This document shows positions 7,968 to 17,234 of a DNA stretch of 31,408 nucleotides, piece after piece. The position numbers and the translations under genes are program-made. The stretch's first letter is position 1. Each line of letters begins with the position of its first letter. Under the pieces are notes generated by a model that saw nothing but the letters and a program-made list of their open reading frames with translations, was not told the DNA's origin and ran no database searches. This DNA comes from Chrysophaeum taylorii. Its lineage: Eukaryota; Sar; Pelagophyceae; Pelagomonadales; Pelagomonadaceae. Location: contig JAQMWT010000301.1 in NCBI GenBank assembly GCA_029834535.1, positions 1 to 31,408 of the forward strand, given 5' to 3'.

Positions 7968-8845
7968 TGAAATGGATAATACTCTTGTCAGTGCTTTTAA
8001 TTTCCTGTAAGCCAGGCAAAGAACCCAAAACTGTTGATGTTCAGGGGCATAGAGGCGCTAGAGGGTTGGCGCCAGAAAATAGTTTTCCAGCCTTCATCAA
8101 AGCGGTTGATTTAGGAGTGTCAACACTCGAATTGGATTTGGTGGTTTCAAAGGACATGAAACTTGTAGTGAGTCATGAGCCTTATTTCTCTCCAAATTTT
8201 TGTCAGTATAGCAACGGCCGTCCTCTATTAAAAGATTCGATAATCAACATCTATCAACTCTCATACGAGGAGGTGTTAGGATTCGATTGTGGATCGAAAG
8301 GGAATTCCCGATTCCCAAGCCAACAAAAATCAATCACTTTCAAGCCTCTACTAAGTGAGGTGATAGATAGTGTGGAGTCCTATGCCTATAGTTTGAAAAA
8401 AAAGTTGAATTACAATATAGAGCTCAAAACACTAAAGGCGACAGATGATGTTTTTCACCCTAGCCCGGAAGTATTTTCTGACCTTGTTTTTACTCTTATA
8501 AGAGAGAAGGATATCCTTGAAAGAGTAACTATTCAATCTTTTGATTTTAGAACCCTACAATACTTTCAAATGAATTATCCTAGTGTGGATTTGGCGCTAT
8601 TAATTGAAAATAATTTGGACTGGAGGGTCAATATTGATTCCCTCGGCTTTAAACCAAATGTTTATTCACCCTTTTATCAATTACTTTCGCGAGAAATTGT
8701 GAATAAAATTCAAAGTCATGGAATGAAAGTAGTTCCCTGGACTGTAAATGAGAAGGAAGAAATACGCGAAGTTTTGTCTTGGGATGTAGACGGAATCATT
8801 TCAGACTATCCAGATAGAGCCATAACAGAAATTAAAAGCAAATGA
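7964..8845 (+). CDS. glycerophosphodiester phosphodiesterase family lipoprotein
   Basis: A 293-residue GDPD-family TIM-barrel enzyme, expected to hydrolyse glycerophosphodiesters to glycerol 3-phosphate and an alcohol. N-terminal signal with lipobox (LLSVLLISC), so probably anchored to the periplasmic face of a membrane. Family motifs are clear: HRGARGLAPENS, the metal-binding ELDLVVSKD, the SHEP histidine, YNIELK, TIQSFDFRTL, and the C-terminal VVPWTVNEKEEI followed by DGIISDYPD. It overlaps both neighbours by about 4 bp (ATGA), so three genes form one coupled operon. ATG at 7964 or 7967 could each start it; the difference is one residue. Confidence 0.9.
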   Translation: MMKWIILLSVLLISCKPGKEPKTVDVQGHRGARGLAPENSFPAFIKAVDLGVSTLELDLVVSKDMKLVVSHEPYFSPNFCQYSNGRPLLKDSIINIYQLSYEEVLGFDCGSKGNSRFPSQQKSITFKPLLSEVIDSVESYAYSLKKKLNYNIELKTLKATDDVFHPSPEVFSDLVFTLIREKDILERVTIQSFDFRTLQYFQMNYPSVDLALLIENNLDWRVNIDSLGFKPNVYSPFYQLLSREIVNKIQSHGMKVVPWTVNEKEEIREVLSWDVDGIISDYPDRAITEIKSK

Positions 8846-9840
8846 GTAAAAAATACGATGTATGCGCAATAGGAAATGCGCTGGTAGATTATGAAATTGA
8901 AGTTGAGGATCAGTTTTTTGTAGATCATCAGGTAGAGAAAGGGTTGATGACCCTAGTGGATGAAGATCGTCAGTCAGAGCTTGTGGAAGGTGTTCAGGGG
9001 CACATCAGGAAAAAGCAAGGAGGTGGCTCAGCCGCAAATACAGTTTTTGGATTAGCAGAATTTGGTGGAAAGGGGTTTTATACGTGTAAGGTGGCAGATG
9101 ATTCGGATGGTCAGCTGTATGCAAATGATTTGATCAAGGCGGGTATTGACTCCAATCTTGACCCAGGCAACCTTTATAAAGGAACCACTGGTAAGTGCCT
9201 GGTAATGATTACCCCGGATGCTGAAAGAACGATGAATACTTACCTGGGCATCACTGCTGATTTTTCAGTCAGTGAGCTGCAGGAAGAGGCAATTAAGCAT
9301 TCGAATTATTTGTTCATGGAAGGTTTTTTGGTTTCATCCCCAACCGGATTGGATGCAATGAAAAAAGCCAAAGAGCTTGCAAAGAAACATGGGGTTAAGG
9401 TGAGCCTCACTTTTTCAGATCCTTCAATGGTTAAATATTTTAATGATCAAATGAAGGAAGTAGTTGGTGATGGCGTAGACCTTCTTTTCTGCAACCTAGA
9501 GGAGGCTGAGTTATTTACTAGTGTTTCAGGAGAGGAGGCTGTAAAAGAAGCTATTTCAAAAATTGCAAAAGAGTTTGTTATCACAAAAGGAAAAGATGGA
9601 GCAGTGGCTTTTGATGGGACATCTTACCACAAAATCGAGCCCTTCCCAACAAAAGCAATAGATGCAACGGGAGCGGGAGATATGTTTGCTGGTGCCTTTC
9701 TGTATGGAATTAACCATGGAAAATCTCATGCCGAAGCTGGGAAATTAGCAAGTGCTGCAAGCTCTGCTGTGGTGAGTAAGTATGGTCCCCGATTAAATCA
9801 AGGTCACATCGCAGACATAATAAGTAAAGTTGGGAAATAG
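8842..9840 (+). CDS. PfkB-family carbohydrate/nucleoside kinase (adenosine kinase-like)
   Basis: A 332-residue cytoplasmic kinase of the ribokinase/PfkB superfamily. It has the N-terminal GNALVDYE, the substrate-binding QGGGSAANT, and the C-terminal signature DATGAGDMFAGAFLYG with the catalytic Asp in GAGD. The overall pattern (GNALVD, then QGGGSAANTVFGLA, then GKC..MITPDAERTMNT) fits adenosine kinase-like members better than fructokinases, but the substrate is not certain. It overlaps the GDPD gene by 4 bp and is the last gene of that operon; the following 181 bp hold the rpmH promoter. Confidence 0.9.
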   Translation: MSKKYDVCAIGNALVDYEIEVEDQFFVDHQVEKGLMTLVDEDRQSELVEGVQGHIRKKQGGGSAANTVFGLAEFGGKGFYTCKVADDSDGQLYANDLIKAGIDSNLDPGNLYKGTTGKCLVMITPDAERTMNTYLGITADFSVSELQEEAIKHSNYLFMEGFLVSSPTGLDAMKKAKELAKKHGVKVSLTFSDPSMVKYFNDQMKEVVGDGVDLLFCNLEEAELFTSVSGEEAVKEAISKIAKEFVITKGKDGAVAFDGTSYHKIEPFPTKAIDATGAGDMFAGAFLYGINHGKSHAEAGKLASAASSAVVSKYGPRLNQGHIADIISKVGK

Positions 9841-9899
9841 GTTTTACAATATGAATGAATCTATATTCACTGTAGAATAACCAGAATATTCTCACAAAA

Positions 9900-9932
9900 T
9901 TTGCATAGAGGGCACGGATTTATCTATCTTTG
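9900..9932 (+). promoter_or_regulatory. Bacteroidota-type promoter of the rpmH operon
   Basis: A TTTG at 9900-9903 and TATCTTTG at 9925-9932 match the -33 (TTTG) and -7 (TAnnTTTG) elements of the Bacteroidota primary sigma factor, separated by 21 bp. Transcription would start near 9938, about 85 bp before rpmH. A 7-bp inverted repeat (GAGGGCA at 9908-9914, TGCCCTC at 9931-9937) flanks the -7 box. Confidence 0.75.
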
Positions 9933-10021
9933 CCCTCCGTTTTTAAGGACGAAAGAAAATTATTGTGAAATGAGACTTAGGAAGTCTAATCACTTGAGGT
10001 TTCTGAAATAAAATAATAGAC

Positions 10022-10177
10022 ATGAAAAGGACGTTTCAACCTTCAGTAAGAAAGAAGAAAAACAAGCACGGATTCAGAAAAAGAATGGAGAGTGTAAATG
10101 GGCAATCTGTGATCTCAAGAAGAAGAGCTAAAGGACGTAAGAGGCTTACTGTTTCTGACGATCTTCATAAGAAGTAA
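10022..10177 (+). CDS. rpmH: 50S ribosomal protein L34
   Basis: A short gene of 51 codons encoding the complete L34: [18 protein letters not shown], then [24 protein letters not shown]. The start MKRT(F/Y)QPS, the HGFR.RM block and the RRRAKGR.RL block are diagnostic. L34 is a component of the large ribosomal subunit. The C-terminus is slightly longer than in E. coli (ending SDDLHKK). It is followed 11 bp later by rnpA, the near-universal neighbour, and is preceded by a strong promoter. Confidence 0.97.
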   Translation: MKRTFQPSVRKKKNKHGFRKRMESVNGQSVISRRRAKGRKRLTVSDDLHKK

Positions 10178-10188
10178 ATTAACGGCCT

Positions 10189-10578
10189 ATGGGCCTAACT
10201 AAATACAGTTTTTCCAAACAGGAGAAGCTTACAGGCAAAAAAAAAATTGAGGGACTATTCAAAGAAGGTTCCTCTTTTTATTTGGGCGACTTTCAGGTTC
10301 GTCACCTTCGGGCGAATACTCCCAAACCACACCAAATTCTTATTTCGGTACCTAAACGAAAATTCAAGCGAGCAGTAGATCGAAATTTACTCAAAAGAAG
10401 AATTCGTGAAGCTTACCGCTTGAACAAGCATTTAATCGATAACACATTAGAGTCTCAGACTCTTTACGTAGGTTTCATATATCTTTCGAAACAGATTTTA
10501 ACCTTTGGTAACATTCAGGCTCAACTAATCAAGTGTTTGGAACGTTTGGATACTATCGAAGCTAAATCACGTGATTAA
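10189..10578 (+). CDS. rnpA: ribonuclease P protein component
   Basis: A 129-residue basic protein, the protein subunit of RNase P, which helps the RNA subunit remove 5' leaders from tRNA precursors. The RNR motif is clear (KFKRAVDRNLLKRRIREAYR, with RNLLKRRIREA). The N-terminus FSKQEKLTGKKKIEGLF is also typical. Length is normal. It lies between rpmH and a Ctp peptidase gene, 11 bp from both, rather than next to yidD and yidC as in many other phyla. Confidence 0.95.
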   Translation: MGLTKYSFSKQEKLTGKKKIEGLFKEGSSFYLGDFQVRHLRANTPKPHQILISVPKRKFKRAVDRNLLKRRIREAYRLNKHLIDNTLESQTLYVGFIYLSKQILTFGNIQAQLIKCLERLDTIEAKSRD

Positions 10579-10589
10579 TCCTGAATGAT

Positions 10590-12248
10590 ATGAGCAGAAA
10601 AGTAAAAATAATCCTTCCTTCTATTTTGGTTTTGGCCTTACTGACCGCAGCTGTAAAGCCACCAACAGACCGATACTTCGAAATACTGAAAAACCTTGAT
10701 ATTTTCGCTACCCTTTTCAAGGAGGTCAACACTCATTATGTGGATGAGGTCAATCCAACAACTTTGATGAAGTCAGGCATTGATGAAATGCTTGAAACAT
10801 TAGATCCGTATACCAATTACATTGCTGCTGATGATATTGAAACCTACCGTATGATGACTACCGGAGAATACTCCGGGATTGGTGCGGTGGTAGAACGAAA
10901 AGAAGGGATTAGCACCATCGTGATGCCATACGAAGGCTTTGCAGCTCATGAAGCAGGTCTTAAAGCAGGCGATGAAATCCACGCCATAAATGGAATCTCT
11001 TTGGAAGGTAAGTCACAAGAGGAAGTACGCTTTTTAATGAAAGGCCAATCAAATTCAGAAATTACATTAACCATAAAGCGTTTTGGACAAGCTGAGCAGT
11101 TTGATGTGAAGGTAAAGCGCGAAAAAATAGCAGTCGATAGTGTGCCGTATGCAGGTATGGTTTCAGATGATATTGGATATGTTCGTTTGACAAGCTTCAC
11201 TCAAAATGTAGGAAGGTCAATTGGGATCAAGGTTCTTGACCTGATGGAGCAGGGAGCTGAGAGTATCATCCTGGATTTGAGAGGAAATCCCGGAGGCTTG
11301 CTTCATGAAGCAGTAAATGTTTCTAACGTTTTTGTTGAAAAAGGCAGGAAAATCGTGTCACAAAAAGGAAAAGTACGAGCAAATGACTGGACATATAATA
11401 CATTAAATGATCCGGTGGATTCGAATATTCCAGTAGTGGTGCTAACAGACAATGGAAGCGCCTCAGCATCGGAAATAGTTTCAGGTGTGATGCAGGATTA
11501 TGATAGAGGAGTGCTGATAGGGCGAAAAACCTTTGGAAAGGGTTTGGTTCAGATCGAAAGACCCCTTTCATATGATGCCGTTGTTAAAATCACAACCGCT
11601 AAATATTATACACCCACTGGCAGATGCATTCAGGCCATTGATTACAGCAATCGTAATGATGATGGAAGCGTTGGAAAAATTCCGGACTCTCTGAAAAATG
11701 AATTCTATACTTCAAATGGTCGGCAGGTTTTTGATGGCGGGGGCATTGATCCTGATGTGGAAGTGGAAAAGCTAGATTTTGCACCAATCACGAAGAGCCT
11801 GATGAAGAATGATCATATCTTCTATTATGCAACTGAATACTTTTATAAAAACGAAAACCTTAATCCGGAATCACCCAACGACCTACGACTTTCCGATCCT
11901 GAATACGATCAATTCGTAAAATGGCTTTCAAATCGAGACTTTGACTATGTAACTAAAGTTGAGAAAGAGACTCAAAATCTGATCAAAATCGCAAAGCAGG
12001 AAAAGAAGTATAAGAAGCTCAAAAGCTATTTTGATGAGCTTGAAAATGCAACTCGTCACAACAAGGATGAAGACCTTTATACTTTTAAGGAAGAAATTCA
12101 GATGTTGCTGGAACAAGAGATTGCTGGACGTTACTTCTATGAACGAGGAATTATCGAGTCTACATTTGGTAAGGACCCAGATGTGCAGGCTGCAATTAAA
12201 GTGCTGAATGATTCTGCCAAATATGTGTCGATTTTAAACCCAATCTAG
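10590..12248 (+). CDS. S41 family C-terminal processing peptidase (Ctp/Prc-like)
   Basis: A 552-residue exported serine protease that trims C-termini of envelope proteins. An N-terminal hydrophobic segment (IILPSILVLALLTAAV) acts as a signal or anchor. A PDZ domain lies around residues 90-170 (GIGAVVERKEG, then AGLKAGDEIHAINGISL). The tail-specific protease core has RGNPGGLL, the GSASASEI motif near residue 290 carrying the nucleophile serine, and RKTFGKGLVQ with the general-base lysine. About 140 residues follow, Lys/Glu-rich and helical. The catalytic Ser/Lys dyad looks intact. Its stop overlaps the GTG of tsaB by one base (TAGTG). Confidence 0.93.
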   Translation: MSRKVKIILPSILVLALLTAAVKPPTDRYFEILKNLDIFATLFKEVNTHYVDEVNPTTLMKSGIDEMLETLDPYTNYIAADDIETYRMMTTGEYSGIGAVVERKEGISTIVMPYEGFAAHEAGLKAGDEIHAINGISLEGKSQEEVRFLMKGQSNSEITLTIKRFGQAEQFDVKVKREKIAVDSVPYAGMVSDDIGYVRLTSFTQNVGRSIGIKVLDLMEQGAESIILDLRGNPGGLLHEAVNVSNVFVEKGRKIVSQKGKVRANDWTYNTLNDPVDSNIPVVVLTDNGSASASEIVSGVMQDYDRGVLIGRKTFGKGLVQIERPLSYDAVVKITTAKYYTPTGRCIQAIDYSNRNDDGSVGKIPDSLKNEFYTSNGRQVFDGGGIDPDVEVEKLDFAPITKSLMKNDHIFYYATEYFYKNENLNPESPNDLRLSDPEYDQFVKWLSNRDFDYVTKVEKETQNLIKIAKQEKKYKKLKSYFDELENATRHNKDEDLYTFKEEIQMLLEQEIAGRYFYERGIIESTFGKDPDVQAAIKVLNDSAKYVSILNPI

Positions 12249-12928
12249 TGGCATTAATACTCAGCATTGAAACATCAACAAAAGTATGTTCAGTAGCGCT
12301 TCATAATGATGGCCTGCTACTCGCAAATCAAATTCATCAGGTAGAAAAATCGCACTCTTCATTGCTGCCAGGAATTGGGGTTGATGTTTGTGAGGAAGCC
12401 AATATCAAATTCAGTGATTTGAATGCAGTAGCAGTTTCAGGAGGCCCAGGATCATATACAGGCCTTAGGATTGGTGTTTCTACAGCAAAAGGAATTTGCT
12501 ATACATTAGATAAAAAGCTCATTTCCATCCCTTCTCTTGAAATAATGACAGAAGCAGTTCGAGACAAGTTTTTGGGGGACCACTTGCTGTGCCCCATGAT
12601 GGATGCCCGCAGGATGGAAGTGTACACCCAGCTCGAGAATCAAAACGGAGAAATGGTTTGGGAATTGCAGCCGAAAATTTTGGATGAGAACTCTTTTAAG
12701 GAATTCAACCAACCACTCTATCTCTTTGGTGATGGTATGCCAAAGTTTAAGGAAATTGTAAGTCAGGAAAACCTCATCTTTATAGATGATATAGTTCCTG
12801 ATGCCATGAACATGGGACGATTAGCACTCGAAAAGTATAAAAAGCAGGAATTTGAAGATGTAGCCTACTTTGAGCCTAATTATCTCAAAGAATGGCGAAC
12901 TACCACGCCCAAAAAACAGTTGCTGTAG
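12248..12928 (+). CDS. tsaB: tRNA threonylcarbamoyladenosine biosynthesis protein TsaB
   Basis: A 226-residue ASKHA-fold protein, partner of TsaD in forming t6A37 on tRNAs that read ANN codons. The N-terminal LILSIETSTKVCSVAL and the GGPGSYTGLRIGVSTAKG block are diagnostic, and DARRMEVYTQ is also typical. The GTG start at 12248 overlaps the upstream stop by one base. The C-terminus YFEPNYLKEWRTTTPKK matches the usual end of TsaB. It is cytoplasmic and in one operon with rpmH, rnpA and the Ctp gene. The next start is 2 bp after its stop. Confidence 0.95.
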   Translation: MALILSIETSTKVCSVALHNDGLLLANQIHQVEKSHSSLLPGIGVDVCEEANIKFSDLNAVAVSGGPGSYTGLRIGVSTAKGICYTLDKKLISIPSLEIMTEAVRDKFLGDHLLCPMMDARRMEVYTQLENQNGEMVWELQPKILDENSFKEFNQPLYLFGDGMPKFKEIVSQENLIFIDDIVPDAMNMGRLALEKYKKQEFEDVAYFEPNYLKEWRTTTPKKQLL

Positions 12929-12930
12929 CA

Positions 12931-13440
12931 ATGGATGAAATTGTAAACAGAGTAGCAAAAAGCCCACTGGTTTCCATAGATCTGGAAGAATATCTCCATA
13001 ACGGGGAGTACCTGATTTTTGATGTAAAGGAGACGCTTTATGAAGGTTTGATCTTACGAGAGAAGGAGTTCAGAACCTTTCTAAAAGAAAATGACTGGTC
13101 AGTTTTTCAGGATAAGAACGTTGGGCTGGTTTGTACGGCTGATGCGATTGTTCCTACATGGGCATATATGCTTTTAGTCACCAAAATCCGGGGGTATGCT
13201 AACTCTGTGACCTTTGGGGATAAAGATGCAATAGAAAAAGCATTAATTGATCAGGCAATTGATACATGCATCCATGAAAATGATTTAGTTGATAAAAAAG
13301 TAGTGATAAAGGGGTGTGGCAATGTGAAAAATGTTGAATATGCCTACACTGCGATTACCGAAAAACTGATTTCATTCGTCAGTAGTCTTATGTATGGCGA
13401 ACCATGCAGTACTGTACCTATCTTTAAACGAAAAAAATAA
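12931..13440 (+). CDS. DUF2480 family protein
   Basis: A 169-residue cytoplasmic protein of the Bacteroidota-specific DUF2480 family: MDEIVNRVAKSPLVSIDLE, FDVKETLYEGLILREKEFR, CTADAIVPTWAYMLL, VVIKGCG, and the C-terminal SLMYGEPCSTVP. The ATG at 12931 gives the family-typical start (M.EIVN.V); a longer frame reaches 12892 inside tsaB but is unlikely. Function unknown. The conserved cysteines (CTAD, KGCG, EPCST) suggest possible metal or cofactor binding, though this is inference. It sits 2 bp downstream of tsaB and 8 bp upstream of the next gene. Confidence 0.9.
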   Translation: MDEIVNRVAKSPLVSIDLEEYLHNGEYLIFDVKETLYEGLILREKEFRTFLKENDWSVFQDKNVGLVCTADAIVPTWAYMLLVTKIRGYANSVTFGDKDAIEKALIDQAIDTCIHENDLVDKKVVIKGCGNVKNVEYAYTAITEKLISFVSSLMYGEPCSTVPIFKRKK

Positions 13441-13448
13441 CCTAACAC

Positions 13449-14003
13449 GTGGATATAGATGTTTTAAAGTTTCCTTTGGGAAAATATGAGTCTCCTGCTG
13501 AGATCACCGATGAGATATTCTCAGAATGGATAACAACCCTTGAATCCTTACCAGAAAAGCTCAAAAAACTTGTAGGGAATCTTTCATATGATGAATTGGA
13601 GTTGCAGTACCGACCTGGTAGCTGGAATATCAAACAAGTTGTTCATCATCTGGCAGACAGTCACATGAATAGCTTCATTAGATTCAAGCTGATCTTGACA
13701 GAAGACAATCCCACGATTAAACCATACGATGAGGCTGCATGGGCTAAAACAGCAGATGCAGACAATGAAGAAATCATGGAATCCATTGATATTCTGGAAG
13801 GTCTTCACAACAGGTGGGTCATGCTATTAAAATCACTAAAGCCTGAGCATAAGAAACGAACGTATATCCATCCGGAATACGATAAACAATTCACATTAGA
13901 ATGGATGCTCGGAATGTATGACTGGCACAGCAAGCATCATCTGGCTCACATCGAACAAGCAATCAAATTGGAAGGAGAGTTTACACCTGAAAAAGTAAAA
14001 TAA
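13449..14003 (+). CDS. DinB/YfiT-like putative metal-dependent hydrolase (bacillithiol transferase-like)
   Basis: A 184-residue four-helix DinB-fold protein. The N-terminal FPLGKYESP and the pattern of three histidines (VVHHLADSHMN, then DWHSKHHLAHIEQA) match the YfiT/BstA-like branch of the DinB superfamily, where the histidines bind a divalent metal; the segment YRPGSWNIKQVVHHLADS is typical. Bacillithiol S-transferase activity is known for some relatives, but whether this organism makes bacillithiol cannot be told here. The start is a GTG at 13449 (MDIDVLKFPLG). It is the last gene of the rpmH operon and is followed by a bidirectional terminator. Confidence 0.87.
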   Translation: MDIDVLKFPLGKYESPAEITDEIFSEWITTLESLPEKLKKLVGNLSYDELELQYRPGSWNIKQVVHHLADSHMNSFIRFKLILTEDNPTIKPYDEAAWAKTADADNEEIMESIDILEGLHNRWVMLLKSLKPEHKKRTYIHPEYDKQFTLEWMLGMYDWHSKHHLAHIEQAIKLEGEFTPEKVK

Positions 14004-14067
14004 GTTTTTCCAATTATCTAATCTTCATACAGAGAAGCTTCATTTTGCTCTCTGGCATACAAATACA

Positions 14068-14099
14068 AAAACCCCCTCGGATTCCTCCCAGGGGGTTTT
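14068..14099. terminator. bidirectional rho-independent terminator
   Basis: A 10-bp perfect stem (14068-14077, AAAACCCCCT, with 14090-14099, AGGGGGTTTT) with a 12-base loop. The A tract on the left and T tract on the right let it work on both strands. It lies between the convergent DinB-like gene and floA. Confidence 0.88.
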
Positions 14100-14126
14100 G
14101 CTTTAGGTTAGTCAGGAATTTATCTT

Positions 14127-15149
14127 TTATTTCTTCTTGCTAGATCCCTTTTTGCTTCCTGATCCTGCAATAGAGCTTCTCATATCAGTGTCCGCTTCAA
14201 TGTTCTGGAACTTGTAATAGTCCATTACTCCAAGGTTTCCACTTCTAAATGCATCCGCAATTGCTTTTGGCACTTCTGCTTCAGCAAGGATTACTTTCGC
14301 TCTTGCTTCCTGGGCTTTGGCTAGCATTTCTTGTTCTTCTGCTACCGCCATTGCTCTACGCTCCTCAGCTTTCGCTTCAGCTACTTTCAAGTCAGCTGAT
14401 GCCTGATCTGTTTGAAGTTTCGCCCCAATGTTGGCTCCCACATCCACATCAGCAATATCAATGGATAGAATCTCAAAGGCAGTTCCAGCATCCAGTCCTC
14501 TTTGAAGAACCAGTTTAGAAATTTTATCAGGATTTTCTAATACTTCTTTATGTGTAGAGGCAGATCCTACTGAGGTAACAATGCCTTCTCCGACTCGGGC
14601 AAGAATCGTTTCTTCACCAGCTCCCCCAACCAATTGCTTAATGTTCGCTCGGATGGTTACTCTGGCTTTGGCCACTAATTGAATTCCATCAGCGGCAACA
14701 GCAGCAACAGATGGCGTGTTTATCACTTTCGGGTTAACTGATACCTGCACGGCTTCAAATACATCTCTGCCAGCCAAATCAATTGCAGTAGCTTGCTTGA
14801 ATGTGAGGTCAATATTTGCTTTATCAGCTGAAATTAACGCTCGGATTACTTGCGGTACATTTCCTCCTGCCAAGTAATGTGTTTCTAAGTCTTGAGTCTT
14901 TAATTGTCTTCGAGGTTCTCCCTCTACCTCCTGGACGGTGAGACCTGCTTTTGTTGCTGTAATCAGTGAATTTACAATTACTGATGGCGGCACTTTTCTG
15001 ATTCGCATAAAAACGAGCTCCAAAAGACCAACTCTCACACCTGAGAATATTGCAGTAATCCAGAGGTTTACTGGCACAAAGTATAAAAAAATGAAAAAGA
15101 GGACAATTCCTCCTACTACAAGTAAGATTAGCATGATGCTGCTACCCAT
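14127..15149 (-). CDS. floA: flotillin-like protein FloA
   Basis: A 340-residue SPFH-domain membrane protein. An N-terminal hydrophobic hairpin ([21 protein letters not shown]) is followed by the FloA-specific block [21 protein letters not shown], the SPFH core ([43 protein letters not shown]), an Ala/Glu-rich coiled coil ([19 protein letters not shown]) and a C-terminal [14 protein letters not shown]. The last residues are Ser/Lys-rich. FloA organises membrane microdomains. It is directly downstream of nfeD (4 bp), the classical partner pairing. Confidence 0.95.
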   Translation of the reverse strand: MGSSIMLILLVVGGIVLFFIFLYFVPVNLWITAIFSGVRVGLLELVFMRIRKVPPSVIVNSLITATKAGLTVQEVEGEPRRQLKTQDLETHYLAGGNVPQVIRALISADKANIDLTFKQATAIDLAGRDVFEAVQVSVNPKVINTPSVAAVAADGIQLVAKARVTIRANIKQLVGGAGEETILARVGEGIVTSVGSASTHKEVLENPDKISKLVLQRGLDAGTAFEILSIDIADVDVGANIGAKLQTDQASADLKVAEAKAEERRAMAVAEEQEMLAKAQEARAKVILAEAEVPKAIADAFRSGNLGVMDYYKFQNIEADTDMRSSIAGSGSKKGSSKKK

Positions 15150-15153
15150 GATG

Positions 15154-15624
15154 TTAGTTTTTTACGGGTTGTACAAAAATTTTTGATGATTCAATTCTCA
15201 GAACCTCAATTTCTACATTTTCACTGACAAAACCACCATTTGATCTCACTTCAATTTCACGCTCCTGAAACAAGGCTTTGCCAATGGGTTTTAGTGAAGA
15301 AATTGTAATTCCTTTTTCTCCAACTGAAAGATCAAACTTGAAATCATCGTTATGCTTTCCGGTCAGTGATCCTTTCAATGAAAACCGCTCCCACGACTTG
15401 CCTTTAAAGGCTATTACTAGCGCGGCAACATTGCATATCAATGTCAAAATAAGGATGATAGTGCCTGTAGAAGCACCATAATAATCATACCCTAAATAAA
15501 CACCGTATACAGAGAAAATTAGCCCCAATATTCCAACAACTGTAGTGCCAGGTACAAAAATGATTTCAGCAATCACTAAAAAAGTACCTAGTAAAATCAG
15601 TCCGGTGATGATGAGCCAGTCCAT
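15154..15624 (-). CDS. NfeD-family membrane protein
   Basis: A 156-residue protein of the short NfeD type: three or four N-terminal membrane segments ([55 protein letters not shown]) and a C-terminal soluble OB-fold-like part ([18 protein letters not shown] then [18 protein letters not shown]). The [14 protein letters not shown] motif is characteristic of the NfeD OB domain. The serine-protease domain of long NfeD proteins is absent. It sits between proS (9 bp) and floA (4 bp) on the minus strand; NfeD proteins act together with flotillins. Confidence 0.88.
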   Translation of the reverse strand: MDWLIITGLILLGTFLVIAEIIFVPGTTVVGILGLIFSVYGVYLGYDYYGASTGTIILILTLICNVAALVIAFKGKSWERFSLKGSLTGKHNDDFKFDLSVGEKGITISSLKPIGKALFQEREIEVRSNGGFVSENVEIEVLRIESSKIFVQPVKN

Positions 15625-15633
15625 AGTATTTTA

Positions 15634-17103
15634 TTAATAAGCTTTAGCAAAAAGCACTCGACCTTTTGAAGGCTTTCCTGTAAAGATACAAGTTCCTTCT
15701 TCTTTTGGCTGATCTAGTGGAATACAGCGGATAGTTGCTTTGGTTTCTTCTTTTATTTTATCCTCTGTCTCTGCAGTTCCGTCCCAGTGAGCGTAGACAA
15801 ACCCCTGCTCTACAAGTTCTTTAAATTCGTCATACGTGTTAGCTTCTTTCGAATGTTCCTCTCGTAGTTCTTTTGCTTTATTGTAGATGTTCACCTGAAT
15901 ATCGTCCAACAGATGCATAACATGATCCACAGCTCCATCGATTGGGTGAAAGGACTTTTCTTTAGTATCCCTTCTGGCAATCTCTACCGTTCCTTTTTCC
16001 AGATCTTTAGGCCCGATCGACATGCGAACAGGGACACCTTTTAACTCATATTCGGCAAATTTCCATCCCGGCTTATGGGTATCTCGTTTATCAAATTTTA
16101 CTGAAACACCTTTTTCCTTCAGGCGATCTACTAGGGGGTTCACCACCTCTTCTATTTGTTCTAACTGTTCGTCCTTAAAGAAAATCGGTACGATAACCAC
16201 CTGGATAGGTGCCAATTTGGGTGGCAATACCAACCCATCATCATCTGAGTGCGCCATGATCAAAGCACCCATCAATCGGGTGCTTACACCCCAGGATGTG
16301 CCCCATACCAATTCTTCTTTTCCTTCTTTAGTAGCAAATTTCACGTCGAAAGCTTTAGCGAAATTTTGTCCGAGGAAGTGAGAAGTTCCGGCTTGCAAGG
16401 CTTTACCATCTTGCATCATTGCTTCTATACAGAAAGTATCCACCGCTCCGGCAAAACGCTCACTTTCGGTTTTCACCCCTTTTATGACTGGCATGGCCAT
16501 AAACTCCTCCGCAAACGTGGCGTATACGTCTAGCATCTGGCGTGTCTCGTCAATGGCTTCCTGCTTAGTGGCATGGGCAGTATGCCCTTCCTGCCATAGA
16601 AATTCAGCCGTTCTTAAGAATAATCGGGTACGCATTTCCCATCGCATCACATTAGCCCATTGGTTCACCAGGATCGGAAGATCACGATATGACTGAATCC
16701 AATTCTTGTAAGAATCCCAAATAACAGTCTCCGAAGTAGGTCGAATAATAAGCTCCTCCTCCAGTCTTGCTTCAGGATCAACGACAACTCCCTTTCCGTC
16801 TTCATCATTCTTCAGCCTGTAATGAGTAACCACCGCACATTCTTTGGCAAACCCTTCAACATGATCGGCTTCTTTGCTTAGGAAAGATTTAGGTATCAAA
16901 AGCGGAAAATACGCATTCTCATGACCTGTATCTTTAAACATTTTATCAAGGGTCTGCTGCATTTTTTCCCAAATAGCAAAACCATATGGTTTGATGACCA
17001 TACAGCCTCTAACGGGTGAATTTTCTGCCAATCCGGCTTTTTTTACCAGTTCATTGTACCAGAGTGAGTAATCTTCCGAACGAGATGGAATAGCTTTAGC
17101 CAT
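15634..17103 (-). CDS. proS: prolyl-tRNA synthetase, type 3 (archaeal/eukaryotic-like)
   Basis: A 489-residue class II aminoacyl-tRNA synthetase that charges tRNA-Pro. The N-terminal [19 protein letters not shown], motif 2 region [29 protein letters not shown], and motif 3 [19 protein letters not shown] fit the type found in archaea, eukaryotes and Bacteroidota, with no editing-domain insertion between motifs 2 and 3. The C-terminus holds the zinc-domain-like part with CIPLDQP and [10 protein letters not shown] and ends with Tyr (FAKAY), as in this type. A TAnnTTTG element lies 65-72 bp upstream. It is the first gene of a probable proS-nfeD-floA operon. Confidence 0.97.
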   Translation of the reverse strand: MAKAIPSRSEDYSLWYNELVKKAGLAENSPVRGCMVIKPYGFAIWEKMQQTLDKMFKDTGHENAYFPLLIPKSFLSKEADHVEGFAKECAVVTHYRLKNDEDGKGVVVDPEARLEEELIIRPTSETVIWDSYKNWIQSYRDLPILVNQWANVMRWEMRTRLFLRTAEFLWQEGHTAHATKQEAIDETRQMLDVYATFAEEFMAMPVIKGVKTESERFAGAVDTFCIEAMMQDGKALQAGTSHFLGQNFAKAFDVKFATKEGKEELVWGTSWGVSTRLMGALIMAHSDDDGLVLPPKLAPIQVVIVPIFFKDEQLEQIEEVVNPLVDRLKEKGVSVKFDKRDTHKPGWKFAEYELKGVPVRMSIGPKDLEKGTVEIARRDTKEKSFHPIDGAVDHVMHLLDDIQVNIYNKAKELREEHSKEANTYDEFKELVEQGFVYAHWDGTAETEDKIKEETKATIRCIPLDQPKEEGTCIFTGKPSKGRVLFAKAY

Positions 17104-17167
17104 GAATAATTATTTCTTTTGGTATGGAGTTTGCTCCTTTTAGTAAAAAAAGATTTTATAAGGGACG

Positions 17168-17175
17168 CAAATATA
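17168..17175 (-). promoter_or_regulatory. -7 element of the proS operon
   Basis: On the minus strand the sequence reads TATATTTG followed by C, a full match to TAnnTTTG. Start of transcription would be near 17162, giving a leader of about 60 bases before proS. A matching -33 box is not clear. Confidence 0.6.
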
Positions 17176-17220
17176 GCGGAGGAGTAGAACAGAGAGCCCT
17201 TGAGAATCGTTAAATTAAAA

Positions 17221-17228
17221 AAAGGAGG
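17221..17228 (+). promoter_or_regulatory. near-perfect Shine-Dalgarno before the low-complexity gene
   Basis: AAAGGAGG at 17221-17228 lies 6 bases before the ATG at 17235, ideal spacing for pairing with the 16S rRNA tail. Most genes in Bacteroidota, including nearly all others here, lack such a site, so it stands out and supports this start. Confidence 0.75.
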
Positions 17229-17234
17229 ATCGTC

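Noticed and set aside
9841..9900. Terminator after the PfkB kinase gene
   Set aside because: Only weak 5-bp stems and a 10-bp AT-rich palindrome (AGAATATTCT) are seen, with no T tract.
12892..12930. Extended start of the DUF2480 gene inside tsaB
   Set aside because: The family begins M.EIVN at 12931, and the extra residues are the shifted reading of the tsaB C-terminus.
16022..16696. Three plus-strand open frames inside proS
   Set aside because: They are shadows of a well-conserved synthetase gene on the minus strand and have no start or family signal.
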